64,000 nt of DNA from Pseudoduganella flava (GTDB lineage Bacteria > Pseudomonadota > Gammaproteobacteria > Burkholderiales > Burkholderiaceae_D), in assembly GCF_007830495.1 (NCBI RefSeq), contig NZ_VLKW01000005.1, positions 179,481 to 243,480 of the forward strand, in the 5' to 3' direction. Below the pieces are notes generated by a model. It made no database searches. It had not been told where the DNA came from and saw nothing but the letters and a program-made list of their open reading frames with translations. A program made the position numbers and the translations under genes. This document shows positions 8,520 to 16,680 of the stretch, in pieces. The stretch's first letter is position 1, and the number at the start of each line of letters is the position of its first letter.

Positions 8520-9002
8520 ATGGAATTATTCAATAAGTCCGGCGTCCTGTTGTCGTCGGTTCTCGTCATGGTAGGCGCCTTGATAGCCTGCCAGGCCAAG
8601 GAGGACGTGGTGCCTCCGGCGCCCGTCATCGAAGCGGTCGCCCAACGCCTCAACGAACACGGCGGCGTCGCCGCCGAGCGCCGCTTGCGCGAGTGGGCCG
8701 AACAGGGTTCCGTTGTCGCGAAACGGGAATTGGGCATGCTGTACCAGAACAAGGCTCCGATGCGGCAGGAAGCCATGCGCCTGTTCGAGGAGGCAGCCCG
8801 TGCCGGCGACGCCGAGTCGGCGTTCCAGCTTGCCGAGATGTACCACGCGACGGACAAGGGCGAGCCCGACAAGGCCTGGCCGCTGTACGCCCAGGCCGCC
8901 GGTCACCAGCATCCGAAGGCGGCGCTGCGGCTTGCCGCGCTGGCCAAGGACGGCAGCGAAGAAGCCGCCCGCTGGCTTGCGGCCAGCAGCCAGCTGAAGT
9001 AA
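8520..9002 (+). CDS. Sel1/TPR-repeat lipoprotein
   Basis: 160 residues. An N-terminal signal with lipobox (ALIAC, Cys24) indicates lipidation and Lol-dependent sorting. The rest holds Sel1-like helical repeats (for example AVAKRELGMLYQ, AESAFQLAEMYHA and HPKAALRLAALAK), each about 36 residues. Such proteins act as scaffolds. It has a good Shine-Dalgarno (AAGAAGAA region) and stands alone between the hydrolase unit and the LuxR regulator, at the edge of the polysaccharide island. Confidence 0.8.
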   Translation: MELFNKSGVLLSSVLVMVGALIACQAKEDVVPPAPVIEAVAQRLNEHGGVAAERRLREWAEQGSVVAKRELGMLYQNKAPMRQEAMRLFEEAARAGDAESAFQLAEMYHATDKGEPDKAWPLYAQAAGHQHPKAALRLAALAKDGSEEAARWLAASSQLK

Positions 9003-9201
9003 TTCTCCCTTCGTCATTGACCCTGCGCGGCGGCCCGGTGCCGCCGCTGCCGTTTTTGTCGTCCGCTTAGCTTCAAGGTTGGCCGCGTTCCGCTCACGTT
9101 AACGCTTTTAACATCACTTAACTTGCCATTGTGCTCTTGCAGTTCCATCATGAATGCATGAGAAGCAACAGCATGGCGCTGTTGCGGAACAGGAGAACGA
9201 C

Positions 9202-9849
9202 ATGCAAGCGAACCAGCCTTCCGTCCACATCATGCATGCCGATGCCGTCATGACGGCCGGGCTGCATGCCCTGCTCGCCGAGCGCGGCGGTTTTTATCTG
9301 ACGACGCGGGAACGCCAACCCCAGGGCCAGGCACACGCCCGGGTCATCGTGGCCGACTACGATGCCGGCATCGCGCTGGCACGCCAGCTGGCCCAGGACC
9401 GCCACGGCCCCGGCCCACGCATCCTGATCGTCACGCAACTGGACAAGGAATGGCAGGTGCGCACGGCAATGGACAGCGGCGTCCACGGCTATTTGCTGCA
9501 GGGCTGCAGCGCGGACGAATTGCACAAGGCCGTGCAACAGCTGAGCCAGGGCATGCGCTACCTGGCCGAGGCCGTGACGCGCTGCGTCGCGGACAGCCTG
9601 AGCCGCGAGACGCTGACGGGGCGCGAGACGGACGTGCTGCAGTTGCTGGCGAAAGGCTGCTGCAACAAGTCGATCGCCCGCGAGCTTGGCATTGGCGTCG
9701 GCACGGTGAAGACCCATGTGAAAGGCTTGATGAGCAAGCTCGACGCGACGGCCCGTACCCACGCCGTCGTCGTCGCCGCCCAGCGCGGGTTGATCGGCGG
9801 GCCCGCGCTGCGCGCCGAACGCCAGCAAAAGGCCCCGACGTTACAGTAA
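9202..9849 (+). CDS. LuxR-family response regulator with degenerate receiver
   Basis: 215 residues. The ATG is chosen because AGGAGA sits 6 nt upstream; a longer frame has no such site. The N-terminal ~115 residues look like a receiver with possible acceptor Asp52 and Thr78, but the normally invariant Lys after the last strand is Gln100 (YLLQG). The C-terminus is a clear GerE-type HTH (LTGRETDVLQLLAKG, then NKSIARELGIGVGTVKTHV). Its place just before prsT suggests control of the PEP-CTERM/polysaccharide genes, possibly without normal phosphorylation. Confidence 0.88.
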   Translation: MQANQPSVHIMHADAVMTAGLHALLAERGGFYLTTRERQPQGQAHARVIVADYDAGIALARQLAQDRHGPGPRILIVTQLDKEWQVRTAMDSGVHGYLLQGCSADELHKAVQQLSQGMRYLAEAVTRCVADSLSRETLTGRETDVLQLLAKGCCNKSIARELGIGVGTVKTHVKGLMSKLDATARTHAVVVAAQRGLIGGPALRAERQQKAPTLQ

Positions 9850-9864
9850 GGTTTGCCATTCCCC

Positions 9865-9911
9865 GGGGAAGTGCGCGACTGAGCGCGGTCCGACGGCAAG
9901 CGCACTTCCCC
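9865..9911. promoter_or_regulatory. perfect 12-bp inverted repeat before prsT
   Basis: GGGGAAGTGCGC (9865-9876) is repeated as its exact complement at 9900-9911, with a 23-nt loop. No T-tract follows, so it is not a standard terminator. It could be an RNA hairpin or an operator between the LuxR regulator and prsT. Confidence 0.5.
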
Positions 9912-9999
9912 AGCTCGACAATGGTCATTGTTGAGGGCGATCAACGAGCCCGCCCTGCGATTTCCTACGCTGGCAGTTCAGCCCGCACTGGAGACCGCC

Positions 10000-12747
10000 A
10001 TGTCGAAACGCCTACTTACCGCCCTGTCCGCCCTGCCACTGCTGTTGGCGCTGGGTGCCTGCCACCGGCCCCAGGCCACCGACGACCTGATCGCCGACGC
10101 GCGCCGCTACCGCGCCCAAGGGGATGCGAAGGCCGCGATCATCCAGCTGAAGAACGTCGTCCAGCAGCAGCCGGACCATGCGCCGGCCCGCTTGATGCTA
10201 GGCCAGCTGTACATCGAGAGCGGCGACATGCTGTCCGCGGAAAAGGAGCTGCGGCGCGCCCGTGACCTGGGCACGCCGGCCGGGGATGTGCTGCCCGCAC
10301 TGGGCAAGGCCTTGCTGCTGCAGGGACAGTACGAACGCTTGCTGAACGAGATTCCGGACGATCCGGCCAATGCGGTGACGATGGCATTGCGCGGCCAGGC
10401 ACTGCTGGGCCTGGACCGGCGCGACGAGGCGAAGGCGCAGTTCCAGCAGGCACTGCAGCGCAAGCCCGGGCTGGCCGAGGCCACACTCGGCCTGGCCAAG
10501 GTGGCGCTGGCGGCCAATCACACGGACCAGGCCAACCAGCTCGTCGAGCAGGCGGCCGCGCAAAACCCGGACAGCGTGGATGCGCTGCGCCTGAAGGGCG
10601 ATCTGCAGCGGGCTCGCAACGATCGCACGGCGGCGCGCACCACGTACGAACGCATCCTCAGCATGAAGCCGGACAACGTACAGGCGCGCGTCGACCTGGC
10701 CAACCTCGACATCGAAGCAGGCCAGTTCAAGGATGCACGGGAGCAGATCAAGCTGGCCCGTAAGTCCCAACCGAACAGCTTGCTGATCTTGTATTCGCAA
10801 GCCTTGCTCGACTTCCGCGAAGGGAATTTCAAGACGTCACTGGAGCAATTGCAGCAGGTCTTGCGTGCCGTGCCGGACCATATGCCAAGCGTGCTGCTGA
10901 CGGGCGCCGTCCAGTTGGCGATGGGCTCCTACACGGAGGCGGAACAAAACCTGACGCGGTTCCTGCAGGCTAATCCCGGCAACGCCTACGCCACCAAGCT
11001 GCTGGCCACCGTCGCGCTGCGCAATGGTCAGCCGGAAGAGGCATTGAAACTGGTCCGCCCACTGATGAAGGAGACGCCCGACGACGTCGAATTGCTGGCG
11101 CTGGCCGGTGAAACGGAGATGCGCGCGCGGCACTTCGACAAGGCCGCGGCGTATTTCGAAAAGGCCAGCGAACTGAAGCCGGAAGCGTCGGAACTGCGCC
11201 TCGCGCACGGCATCAGCCGGCTGGGGCTGGGCGAGAATCCGCGGGCGATCGCGGAACTCGAGCATGCGAGCCAGGGCGGCCCCGCCGGCGGCCGGGCCGG
11301 CGTGCTGCTCGTACTGACGCAACTGCGCGGCAAGCAGTTCGACAAGGCGCTCGAAGCGGTCGACGCGATGATCCGCAGCGGCGACAATCCGATGCTGCAG
11401 AACCTGCGCGGCGGCGTACTGCTGGCGCGCAGCGACGTCGACGGCGCCCGGGCCGGCTTCCTGAAGGCGCTCGAACTCGATCCGCTGTACCTGCCGGCGC
11501 TGGACAACCTGGCGCAGCTCGACATCGTCGAGAAAAAGCCGGAGGAGGCGCGCAAGCGCTATGAACAGGCGCTGGCCCGCGACAAGAAGAACGTCGCGGT
11601 GATGACCGCCCTCGCCCGCCTGGAAACACGCCTGGGCCGTACCGCGCAAGCCGCCCAGTGGCTGGAACAGGCAACCAGGGAGAACCCCAACGCGACGGCG
11701 CCAGCCCAGTTGCTGGCCGCGTATTACCTGCGGGCCGGCGACAAGCAGAAGGCGCTGACGCTCGCGCAGAAGCTGCAGGCGACGGACACGGAAAATCCGG
11801 AAGCGCTTGCGCTGCTCGCCCAGGCGCAGGCGGACAACGGCCAGAACGACGCGGCAATCGAAAGCTACGAGCGCCTGGCGGGCCTGCAACCGAAGTCGGC
11901 AGCCGCACAGCTGCGGGTCGCCGGCCTGTATCTGCAGGCAAACCGGCTCGACGACGCGTTGCACGCGGCGCGCCGGGCCGTGACGGCCGAACCGGCAAAC
12001 GTCGACGCGCTGCTGCTGCAAAACAGCTTGCTGATCGAGAAAAAAGCGCTGTTCGAAGCGGCCACCCTGGCGCAAGGTGTGCAGAGCCGGCAGCCGGACT
12101 CGCCGGTCGGCTTCAAGCTCGAGGGCGATGTGCTGATGGCCCAGCAGAAGCATCGCGAGGCGCTGCAGCGTTATGAGCGCGCGTTCGAACTGGCACCGTC
12201 CGGCCCGCTCGTGATCGCGCGGCACCGCGCCCTGCTGGCAGCGGGCCAGCAAAACGAAGCCGCCGCCGCGATCCGGCAATGGCTCGACAAGTATCCGGCG
12301 GACCAGCCGACCCGCATCTACTACGCCAGCGCGCTGCTGGCGGGCGGCGATTTCAGGAGCGCCAGCGCGCAATACGAGCTGATCGTCCAGCGCGCGCCGG
12401 ACAATGTGATCGCGCTGAACGACCTCGCGTGGTCGCTGCTGCAGCTGAAGGATGGCCGTGCGCTCGGTTTCGCCGAGAAGGCGTACCAGCTGGCGCCGAA
12501 GAATCCGGCGGTCGCCGACACGCTGGCGGCGATCCTGCTCGACAAAGGCAATACGGCGCGCGCCGTGCCCTTGCTGAAGAAGGCCGTCGAACAGGCCCCG
12601 TCCGCCGGCGACATCCGGCTGCACCTGGCGCAGGCGCTGCTCAAGGCGGGCGACCGCAAGGGCGCACGGGGTCAGTGCGAGCAACTCCTGGCGATGCCCG
12701 ACTTCAAAGGGCAGGCCGAGGTGCGCGCACTGATGGCGCAGATGTGA
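10000..12747 (+). CDS. prsT: PEP-CTERM system TPR-repeat lipoprotein PrsT
   Basis: 915 residues, close to the usual size of PrsT. The start at 10000 places a signal peptide with lipobox (LALGAC, Cys21) at the N-terminus; an upstream ATG in the same frame gives no sensible signal. The remainder is about 20 or more TPR units covering the whole mature protein (for example ALLGLDRRDEAKAQFQQAL). PrsT proteins are restricted to genomes with exosortase/PEP-CTERM systems and are thought to scaffold outer-membrane or periplasmic steps of exopolysaccharide or protein sorting. It is convergent with the flavoprotein gene. Confidence 0.9.
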   Translation: MSKRLLTALSALPLLLALGACHRPQATDDLIADARRYRAQGDAKAAIIQLKNVVQQQPDHAPARLMLGQLYIESGDMLSAEKELRRARDLGTPAGDVLPALGKALLLQGQYERLLNEIPDDPANAVTMALRGQALLGLDRRDEAKAQFQQALQRKPGLAEATLGLAKVALAANHTDQANQLVEQAAAQNPDSVDALRLKGDLQRARNDRTAARTTYERILSMKPDNVQARVDLANLDIEAGQFKDAREQIKLARKSQPNSLLILYSQALLDFREGNFKTSLEQLQQVLRAVPDHMPSVLLTGAVQLAMGSYTEAEQNLTRFLQANPGNAYATKLLATVALRNGQPEEALKLVRPLMKETPDDVELLALAGETEMRARHFDKAAAYFEKASELKPEASELRLAHGISRLGLGENPRAIAELEHASQGGPAGGRAGVLLVLTQLRGKQFDKALEAVDAMIRSGDNPMLQNLRGGVLLARSDVDGARAGFLKALELDPLYLPALDNLAQLDIVEKKPEEARKRYEQALARDKKNVAVMTALARLETRLGRTAQAAQWLEQATRENPNATAPAQLLAAYYLRAGDKQKALTLAQKLQATDTENPEALALLAQAQADNGQNDAAIESYERLAGLQPKSAAAQLRVAGLYLQANRLDDALHAARRAVTAEPANVDALLLQNSLLIEKKALFEAATLAQGVQSRQPDSPVGFKLEGDVLMAQQKHREALQRYERAFELAPSGPLVIARHRALLAAGQQNEAAAAIRQWLDKYPADQPTRIYYASALLAGGDFRSASAQYELIVQRAPDNVIALNDLAWSLLQLKDGRALGFAEKAYQLAPKNPAVADTLAAILLDKGNTARAVPLLKKAVEQAPSAGDIRLHLAQALLKAGDRKGARGQCEQLLAMPDFKGQAEVRALMAQM

Positions 12748-12988
12748 CATGCGGCGCCGCGCCCGCTACCGCAAACGGCGCGGCGGGCGGGTGCGACGGC
12801 CCTCCCGGCGCGCTCCCGGCGCCCACCCGGCCCACGATGGGCTGCGCTGCGCCCAGCCACGATCACTGGCCCGCACCGTGCCCTCCCCCATTGGTTGCGC
12901 TGCAGGACGGGCGACGCCATGGCTGCCGGCGAACCGCCGGTATGCTCATGGCGTCCAGGCGGACCGGCCGTACAGCGGCGCGTGCCCA

Positions 12989-14611
12989 TCACTCCGGCGC
13001 ACGCTGTGAGTACCGTCCGGGCGCGATCACGTTGGCCGGGTCCAGGGCCCGTTTGATCCGCCCGACCATGCGCCAATAGGAGTCGTTGCCGTCGTCCAGG
13101 TCGGCCATCGACTGCAATCCCACCCGGTACGGAATATAGCCCGCTCCCATCATCGTCTCGAAGACCTGGCGGTAGCACAAACGTGCACGCTCCGTTTCCG
13201 CCGGGTCTTCCTTGTCGTAGGCGATCGTCAGCACACCGCCCAGCGCGCGCTCGTTGATCATGCTGAACGTGACGAACAGGTCGAAGCCGTGCGTACGGAA
13301 GATCGGTTCGGCCAGCGCATGCACGCGCAGCAGGTCCGCGCCGCGCATCGGCAGCACAGGCGACACCCACAGCATGCCGCAGTTGTCCAGCGCCGGGTTG
13401 GCGTCGGCCGGAAACCCCGGCGGCAGGCCGCCGCGCCGGCGCCAATAGGCTCCGGCGAGGAAGCGGCCATTCGGAATGCCGCGGTTCATCTCGAACAGCG
13501 AGCGGCCCAGCGCCACTTTCGCCGCGAGGCGCCGGCCGGGCCCCGTGGCACCAAGCATGCGCGCCATCCGCTCCGCCAGATCGAGCTTGCGCTCATCGAG
13601 AAACTGTACTCGCGCCGCCGTCGGCGCCAGCGCCTTGCGCAGCGCGCGGCGCGCAGCGGCCACCTGCGCGTTGCTGCCGTACAGGGCCCCCGACACCGCC
13701 CATGCGCCCACGCCGGCGGCCGCGCGCAGCTGTGCGCGTACCGCGTCCGGCAGCGGTACCTTGCCGCCGGCGAGTTCGCGCGGGTATGTCGTACCGCCCG
13801 AAATGATGCGCAGGTCGTTGCCGATGTGGAGAATGCTGCGCAACGTGCCGTCCAGCCGCAGCGGGCGCAATGCGTCGATCACGGGAGCGATCCGCGCATG
13901 CTCGTCGACCATGCACAGGAAGTGATTCAACGCCTCCGTCTTCGGCATCAGCCACAGGCCGAGGCTCGTGACGATGCCCATGTTCGACTGCGTGAACAAT
14001 CCGTCGACATACGGCCCGACGCCATACGGATACACGCGCCGGTTCACCGACGACGCGTAGTGGCCGAAGCCCGTGTGCACCACCTCTCCGTCCGCCAGCA
14101 CCAGCTCCATGCTGGCCACGTTCTGGAAGCGGTTGCCGTAAGGCGAATGGCCGAAGCCCCGTTCGAGGATGTTCCCCATCAGGCTCGTGTCCGGCCCCGC
14201 GCCCGTGCAATCCATCCACAGCGGCAGGTCGTGCTCGATCAGATGACGCGACAACTGCCGCTGCGTGACGCCGGGTTCGATGACCACGTACGCCAGCGTC
14301 GCATCCACTTCGAGGATGCGGTTCATCCCGGACAGGTCGACGATCGCATGGCCGTCCGTCAGCGCGCAGGCATCGCCATACCCCCAGTTGCGGCCCGCGC
14401 TGATCGGATACAGCGGCACCCGGTGCGCGGTGGCGAGCCGCGCCACCTGCGCCACTTCAGCAGTGCTGCGCGGACGCAGGATGGCGCATGGCCGCGTGCT
14501 CCACGACGACGTGCTGGCCGCATAGCGCGCCAGCGTCGCGTCGTCCGTCAGTACGCGCTCGGGCCCCAGCAGCGCGCGCCACAACGCCAGCGCCTCGGTC
14601 GCGCCGGCCAT
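12989..14611 (-). CDS. FAD-binding oxidase of the vanillyl-alcohol oxidase/PCMH family
   Basis: 540 residues. The N-terminal PCMH-type FAD domain has PISAGRNWGYGD and the family motif GPDTSLMGNILERGFGHSPYG. The C-terminal substrate domain ends with a typical DPANVIAPGRY. Relatives oxidise 4-substituted phenols such as vanillyl alcohol, eugenol or p-cresol. The start lies 1 nt after the acyltransferase stop, so the two are co-translated. I infer a para-alkylphenol or aryl product of the acyltransferase as substrate, for instance an N-acyl tyrosine. This is inference, not seen directly. Confidence 0.88.
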   Translation of the reverse strand: MAGATEALALWRALLGPERVLTDDATLARYAASTSSWSTRPCAILRPRSTAEVAQVARLATAHRVPLYPISAGRNWGYGDACALTDGHAIVDLSGMNRILEVDATLAYVVIEPGVTQRQLSRHLIEHDLPLWMDCTGAGPDTSLMGNILERGFGHSPYGNRFQNVASMELVLADGEVVHTGFGHYASSVNRRVYPYGVGPYVDGLFTQSNMGIVTSLGLWLMPKTEALNHFLCMVDEHARIAPVIDALRPLRLDGTLRSILHIGNDLRIISGGTTYPRELAGGKVPLPDAVRAQLRAAAGVGAWAVSGALYGSNAQVAAARRALRKALAPTAARVQFLDERKLDLAERMARMLGATGPGRRLAAKVALGRSLFEMNRGIPNGRFLAGAYWRRRGGLPPGFPADANPALDNCGMLWVSPVLPMRGADLLRVHALAEPIFRTHGFDLFVTFSMINERALGGVLTIAYDKEDPAETERARLCYRQVFETMMGAGYIPYRVGLQSMADLDDGNDSYWRMVGRIKRALDPANVIAPGRYSQRAPE

Positions 14612-14612
14612 T

Positions 14613-15356
14613 TCAGTCGCGCCCCTGGATCAGACGCGTGGTGATACCCGGCTCGTCGCGCAGCGGGAAGAAGTATGGATAGAACGAACGCTCGCCCGGC
14701 GCGTGCTCCATCTGGCCGCCGAACTTGCGGATCTGTTCACCCATGTAATCCAGCTCGAGCCGCAGCAGCACGGCCGGCGCGCCGACCCGCGTGCACGGGC
14801 GCTCGCCCCCGAAGTCGCGGAACCCCAGCATCCGCTTGTAGAACATCACGTGGCGTGGATTGACCTCGATCACGTAGTCGGAAAAGCCGTGGATGTTGTG
14901 CGCGTAAATGTACGAGATGTGAATCAGCGCCGCGAACACGCGTTTCGTCACGTCCTTGTCGATCGCGAGGCGCGACGGTTCGCACAGCCGCCGGCCCTCC
15001 GCGCGCAGCACGTCGAGCTTGTCGCGGAAGTTATCGTCGGCCGGCAGGCCCAGTTCCGGATCGTCCAGGCACAACGACATGGTACCGACGGTCGCCCCCT
15101 GGGTCTCCGCGTACAGCGTGATACGGTTCGGGGCGTGCTCGGTGCCCGCTTCGACGTCATACCCCCGCCAGCCGTACATTTTGCGCAACAGCAGGCTTGC
15201 CGCTTCCCTGCGGCCGGCGGTGCTGGCCATCCGGATATGAAACACCTGCATGTCGATGGGATGGGTATGGGTCGCACTGGCGTCCTGCTCGCGGATGACC
15301 AGGTCGCGCAGTTTGGCCGCGGCTTCGAAGGATATGATGGTGTCGTCGTGTTGCAC
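14613..15356 (-). CDS. PEP-CTERM/exosortase-associated N-acyltransferase (FeeM-like)
   Basis: 247 residues, a GNAT-like fold of the N-acyl amino acid synthase/autoinducer-synthase type that co-occurs with exosortase systems. Recognisable parts are the N-terminal VFHIRMASTAGRREAASLLL stretch, the core CEPSRLAID with RVFAALIH, and the late VIEVNPRHVMFYKRMLGF motif. Members are thought to move a fatty acyl group from ACP or CoA to an amine. The acceptor here is unknown; FeeM itself makes N-acyl tyrosine. It is followed immediately by a VAO-type flavoprotein. A weak sigma-54-like GG-N10-GC element is found upstream on the minus strand (15459-15472). Confidence 0.87.
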   Translation of the reverse strand: MQHDDTIISFEAAAKLRDLVIREQDASATHTHPIDMQVFHIRMASTAGRREAASLLLRKMYGWRGYDVEAGTEHAPNRITLYAETQGATVGTMSLCLDDPELGLPADDNFRDKLDVLRAEGRRLCEPSRLAIDKDVTKRVFAALIHISYIYAHNIHGFSDYVIEVNPRHVMFYKRMLGFRDFGGERPCTRVGAPAVLLRLELDYMGEQIRKFGGQMEHAPGERSFYPYFFPLRDEPGITTRLIQGRD

Positions 15357-15504
15357 GTCTGCTCCCGGTGGTGATGAAAGAGTGGATGCTCTTCAGACCG
15401 CTGTCGGAGCCTGGAGTTCCGCACACCGTCGGACTTTTTTTCAAGTTTGTCCATCCGCGCCAGTTCCGCACCCTAAGTGATTGATTCTGCGTACCCATCG
15501 AAAG

Positions 15505-15520
15505 TGGCACGAATGCTGCT
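15505..15520 (+). promoter_or_regulatory. sigma-54 promoter before the PEP-CTERM gene
   Basis: TGGCACGAATGCTGCT matches the RpoN consensus TGGCACG-N4-TTGCW at 11 of 12 defined positions, with the -24 GG and -12 GC 10 nt apart. It lies 60 nt before the start of the PEP-CTERM gene. This fits PrsR, a sigma-54 activator encoded in the same island. Confidence 0.8.
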
Positions 15521-15579
15521 GAGTAGTGTTCGTCGGCACACCCCTGCGGCCGTAACCACTTATCAAGGAGTAGCACGCC

Positions 15580-16524
15580 ATGAACATCATCAGAAAGGGT
15601 CTTCTGGTCACGGCAGCCGCCGCGACTCTCGGTATCGGAGCGATGAGCAGCGCCCGCGCTGACACCTTTGCGTCGGCGATCCTGGACATCAACAACTTCC
15701 GCCTGCTGCATGCAAGTGGCGCCGTGTACTCGACCGCCGACTTCGCGACGCTGACCGGCACCAACGATGCCCACGCCACGGCGTCGCTGAACGGTGTCTT
15801 CGCGGCCGCCGCCGACTCCCGTCCGATCCTGTCGGGCATCCAGCCCGACGTGCCGCAGCAATGCGTGGGCGCACCGTGCCCGCCGGTCGGCGAAAACAAC
15901 TTCACGCGCTTCGGCGCGCCGCCGCCGGTGCCGGGTAACTTCGGCTACGCCGACCAGCGCCTCGTCGGCTCGTCGATCTCCATCAACGGCGGCCCCGCCG
16001 GCGCGCACGCGCAGACCCGCGCCGATGCGTCGACCTCGCAGAATATCCAGGTCGCCTCGGGCAACTCCGATGTCGGCACGTCGACGACGTTCGAGTTCAC
16101 ATTGGGCGCAGCCGACTCGATGACGGTGTCGTTCGATGCGACCCCCTACTCCGCGGCCTTCGTATCGCCGGGAGCCGGCGAAACGTCGAACGCGAATGCG
16201 CGGCTGTCGTGGAGCATCAACATCGTCAACCTGACCACCGGCACCTCGGTGTTTACCTTCGCGCCTGACGAGCTGAATGCGTTGTCGGCCGTCAGCCGCA
16301 CCAACGGCGACACCGGCCTGCTGGAGTACAACGCCGCTGGCACCGTATATTCGTTCCTGGCCACGACCCCGCTGCTGACCGCCGGCACGACGTACCAGAT
16401 CACGATCCAGCACAACACGCTTGCCAACGCGCTGCAGCAGGAAGTGCCGGAACCGGCAACGCTGGCGATCATCGCCGGTGGCCTCCTGGGCATGTCGTTC
16501 GTCAGCCGCCGGCGCCGTACCTGA
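15580..16524 (+). CDS. PEP-CTERM sorted exoprotein
   Basis: 314 residues with an AAGGAG Shine-Dalgarno. Signal peptide to about ARA/DTF (residue ~27), a Ser/Thr/Ala-rich beta-type middle of unknown fold, and a C-terminal sorting signal: VPEPATLAIIAGG, a hydrophobic helix, then SRRRRT. Exosortase should cleave in the PEP motif and pass the protein to the cell surface. It resembles the extracellular EDSAxxx-type PEP-CTERM proteins, though I am unsure of the subfamily. Preceded by a sigma-54 promoter and followed by a strong terminator, so it is a single-gene unit within the island. Confidence 0.92.
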   Translation: MNIIRKGLLVTAAAATLGIGAMSSARADTFASAILDINNFRLLHASGAVYSTADFATLTGTNDAHATASLNGVFAAAADSRPILSGIQPDVPQQCVGAPCPPVGENNFTRFGAPPPVPGNFGYADQRLVGSSISINGGPAGAHAQTRADASTSQNIQVASGNSDVGTSTTFEFTLGAADSMTVSFDATPYSAAFVSPGAGETSNANARLSWSINIVNLTTGTSVFTFAPDELNALSAVSRTNGDTGLLEYNAAGTVYSFLATTPLLTAGTTYQITIQHNTLANALQQEVPEPATLAIIAGGLLGMSFVSRRRRT

Positions 16525-16551
16525 TACGCCGCATCCCCCTCGTCACTTACG

Positions 16552-16588
16552 GGCGTACCGTCGGAAGTCTTGACGGTACGCCGTTTTT
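16552..16588 (+). terminator. rho-independent terminator after PEP-CTERM gene
   Basis: GGCGTACCGTC (16552-16562) and its exact complement GACGGTACGCC (16572-16582) form an 11-bp stem with a 9-nt loop, followed by GTTTTT. Confidence 0.9.
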
Positions 16589-16640
16589 GATGCGACTCAA
16601 TGACCGGGCAGGTACGCCGCGAGGCGCGCGACCCCAGCCA

Positions 16641-16646
16641 TATAAT
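16641..16646 (+). promoter_or_regulatory. -10 box TATAAT before chain-length gene
   Basis: A perfect TATAAT lies 35 nt before the ATG of the chain-length determinant. No good -35 is seen at 16-18 nt, so an activator is likely needed. Confidence 0.45.
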
Positions 16647-16680
16647 CGGACGGACTAGGTTTCACTCGGAGAGACTGGTT

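Noticed and set aside
9971..9986. TGGCAG...GC as a sigma-54 promoter for prsT
   Set aside because: The GG to GC distance is 11 instead of 10 and it would start transcription at the ATG.
12748..12988. A small gene between prsT and the flavoprotein
   Set aside because: Only Arg/Ala-rich frames without ribosome site; the spacer is convergent and looks non-coding.
16606..16621. Second sigma-54 promoter before the chain-length gene
   Set aside because: GG-N10-GC is present but few other consensus bases fit; in this GC content it is likely chance.
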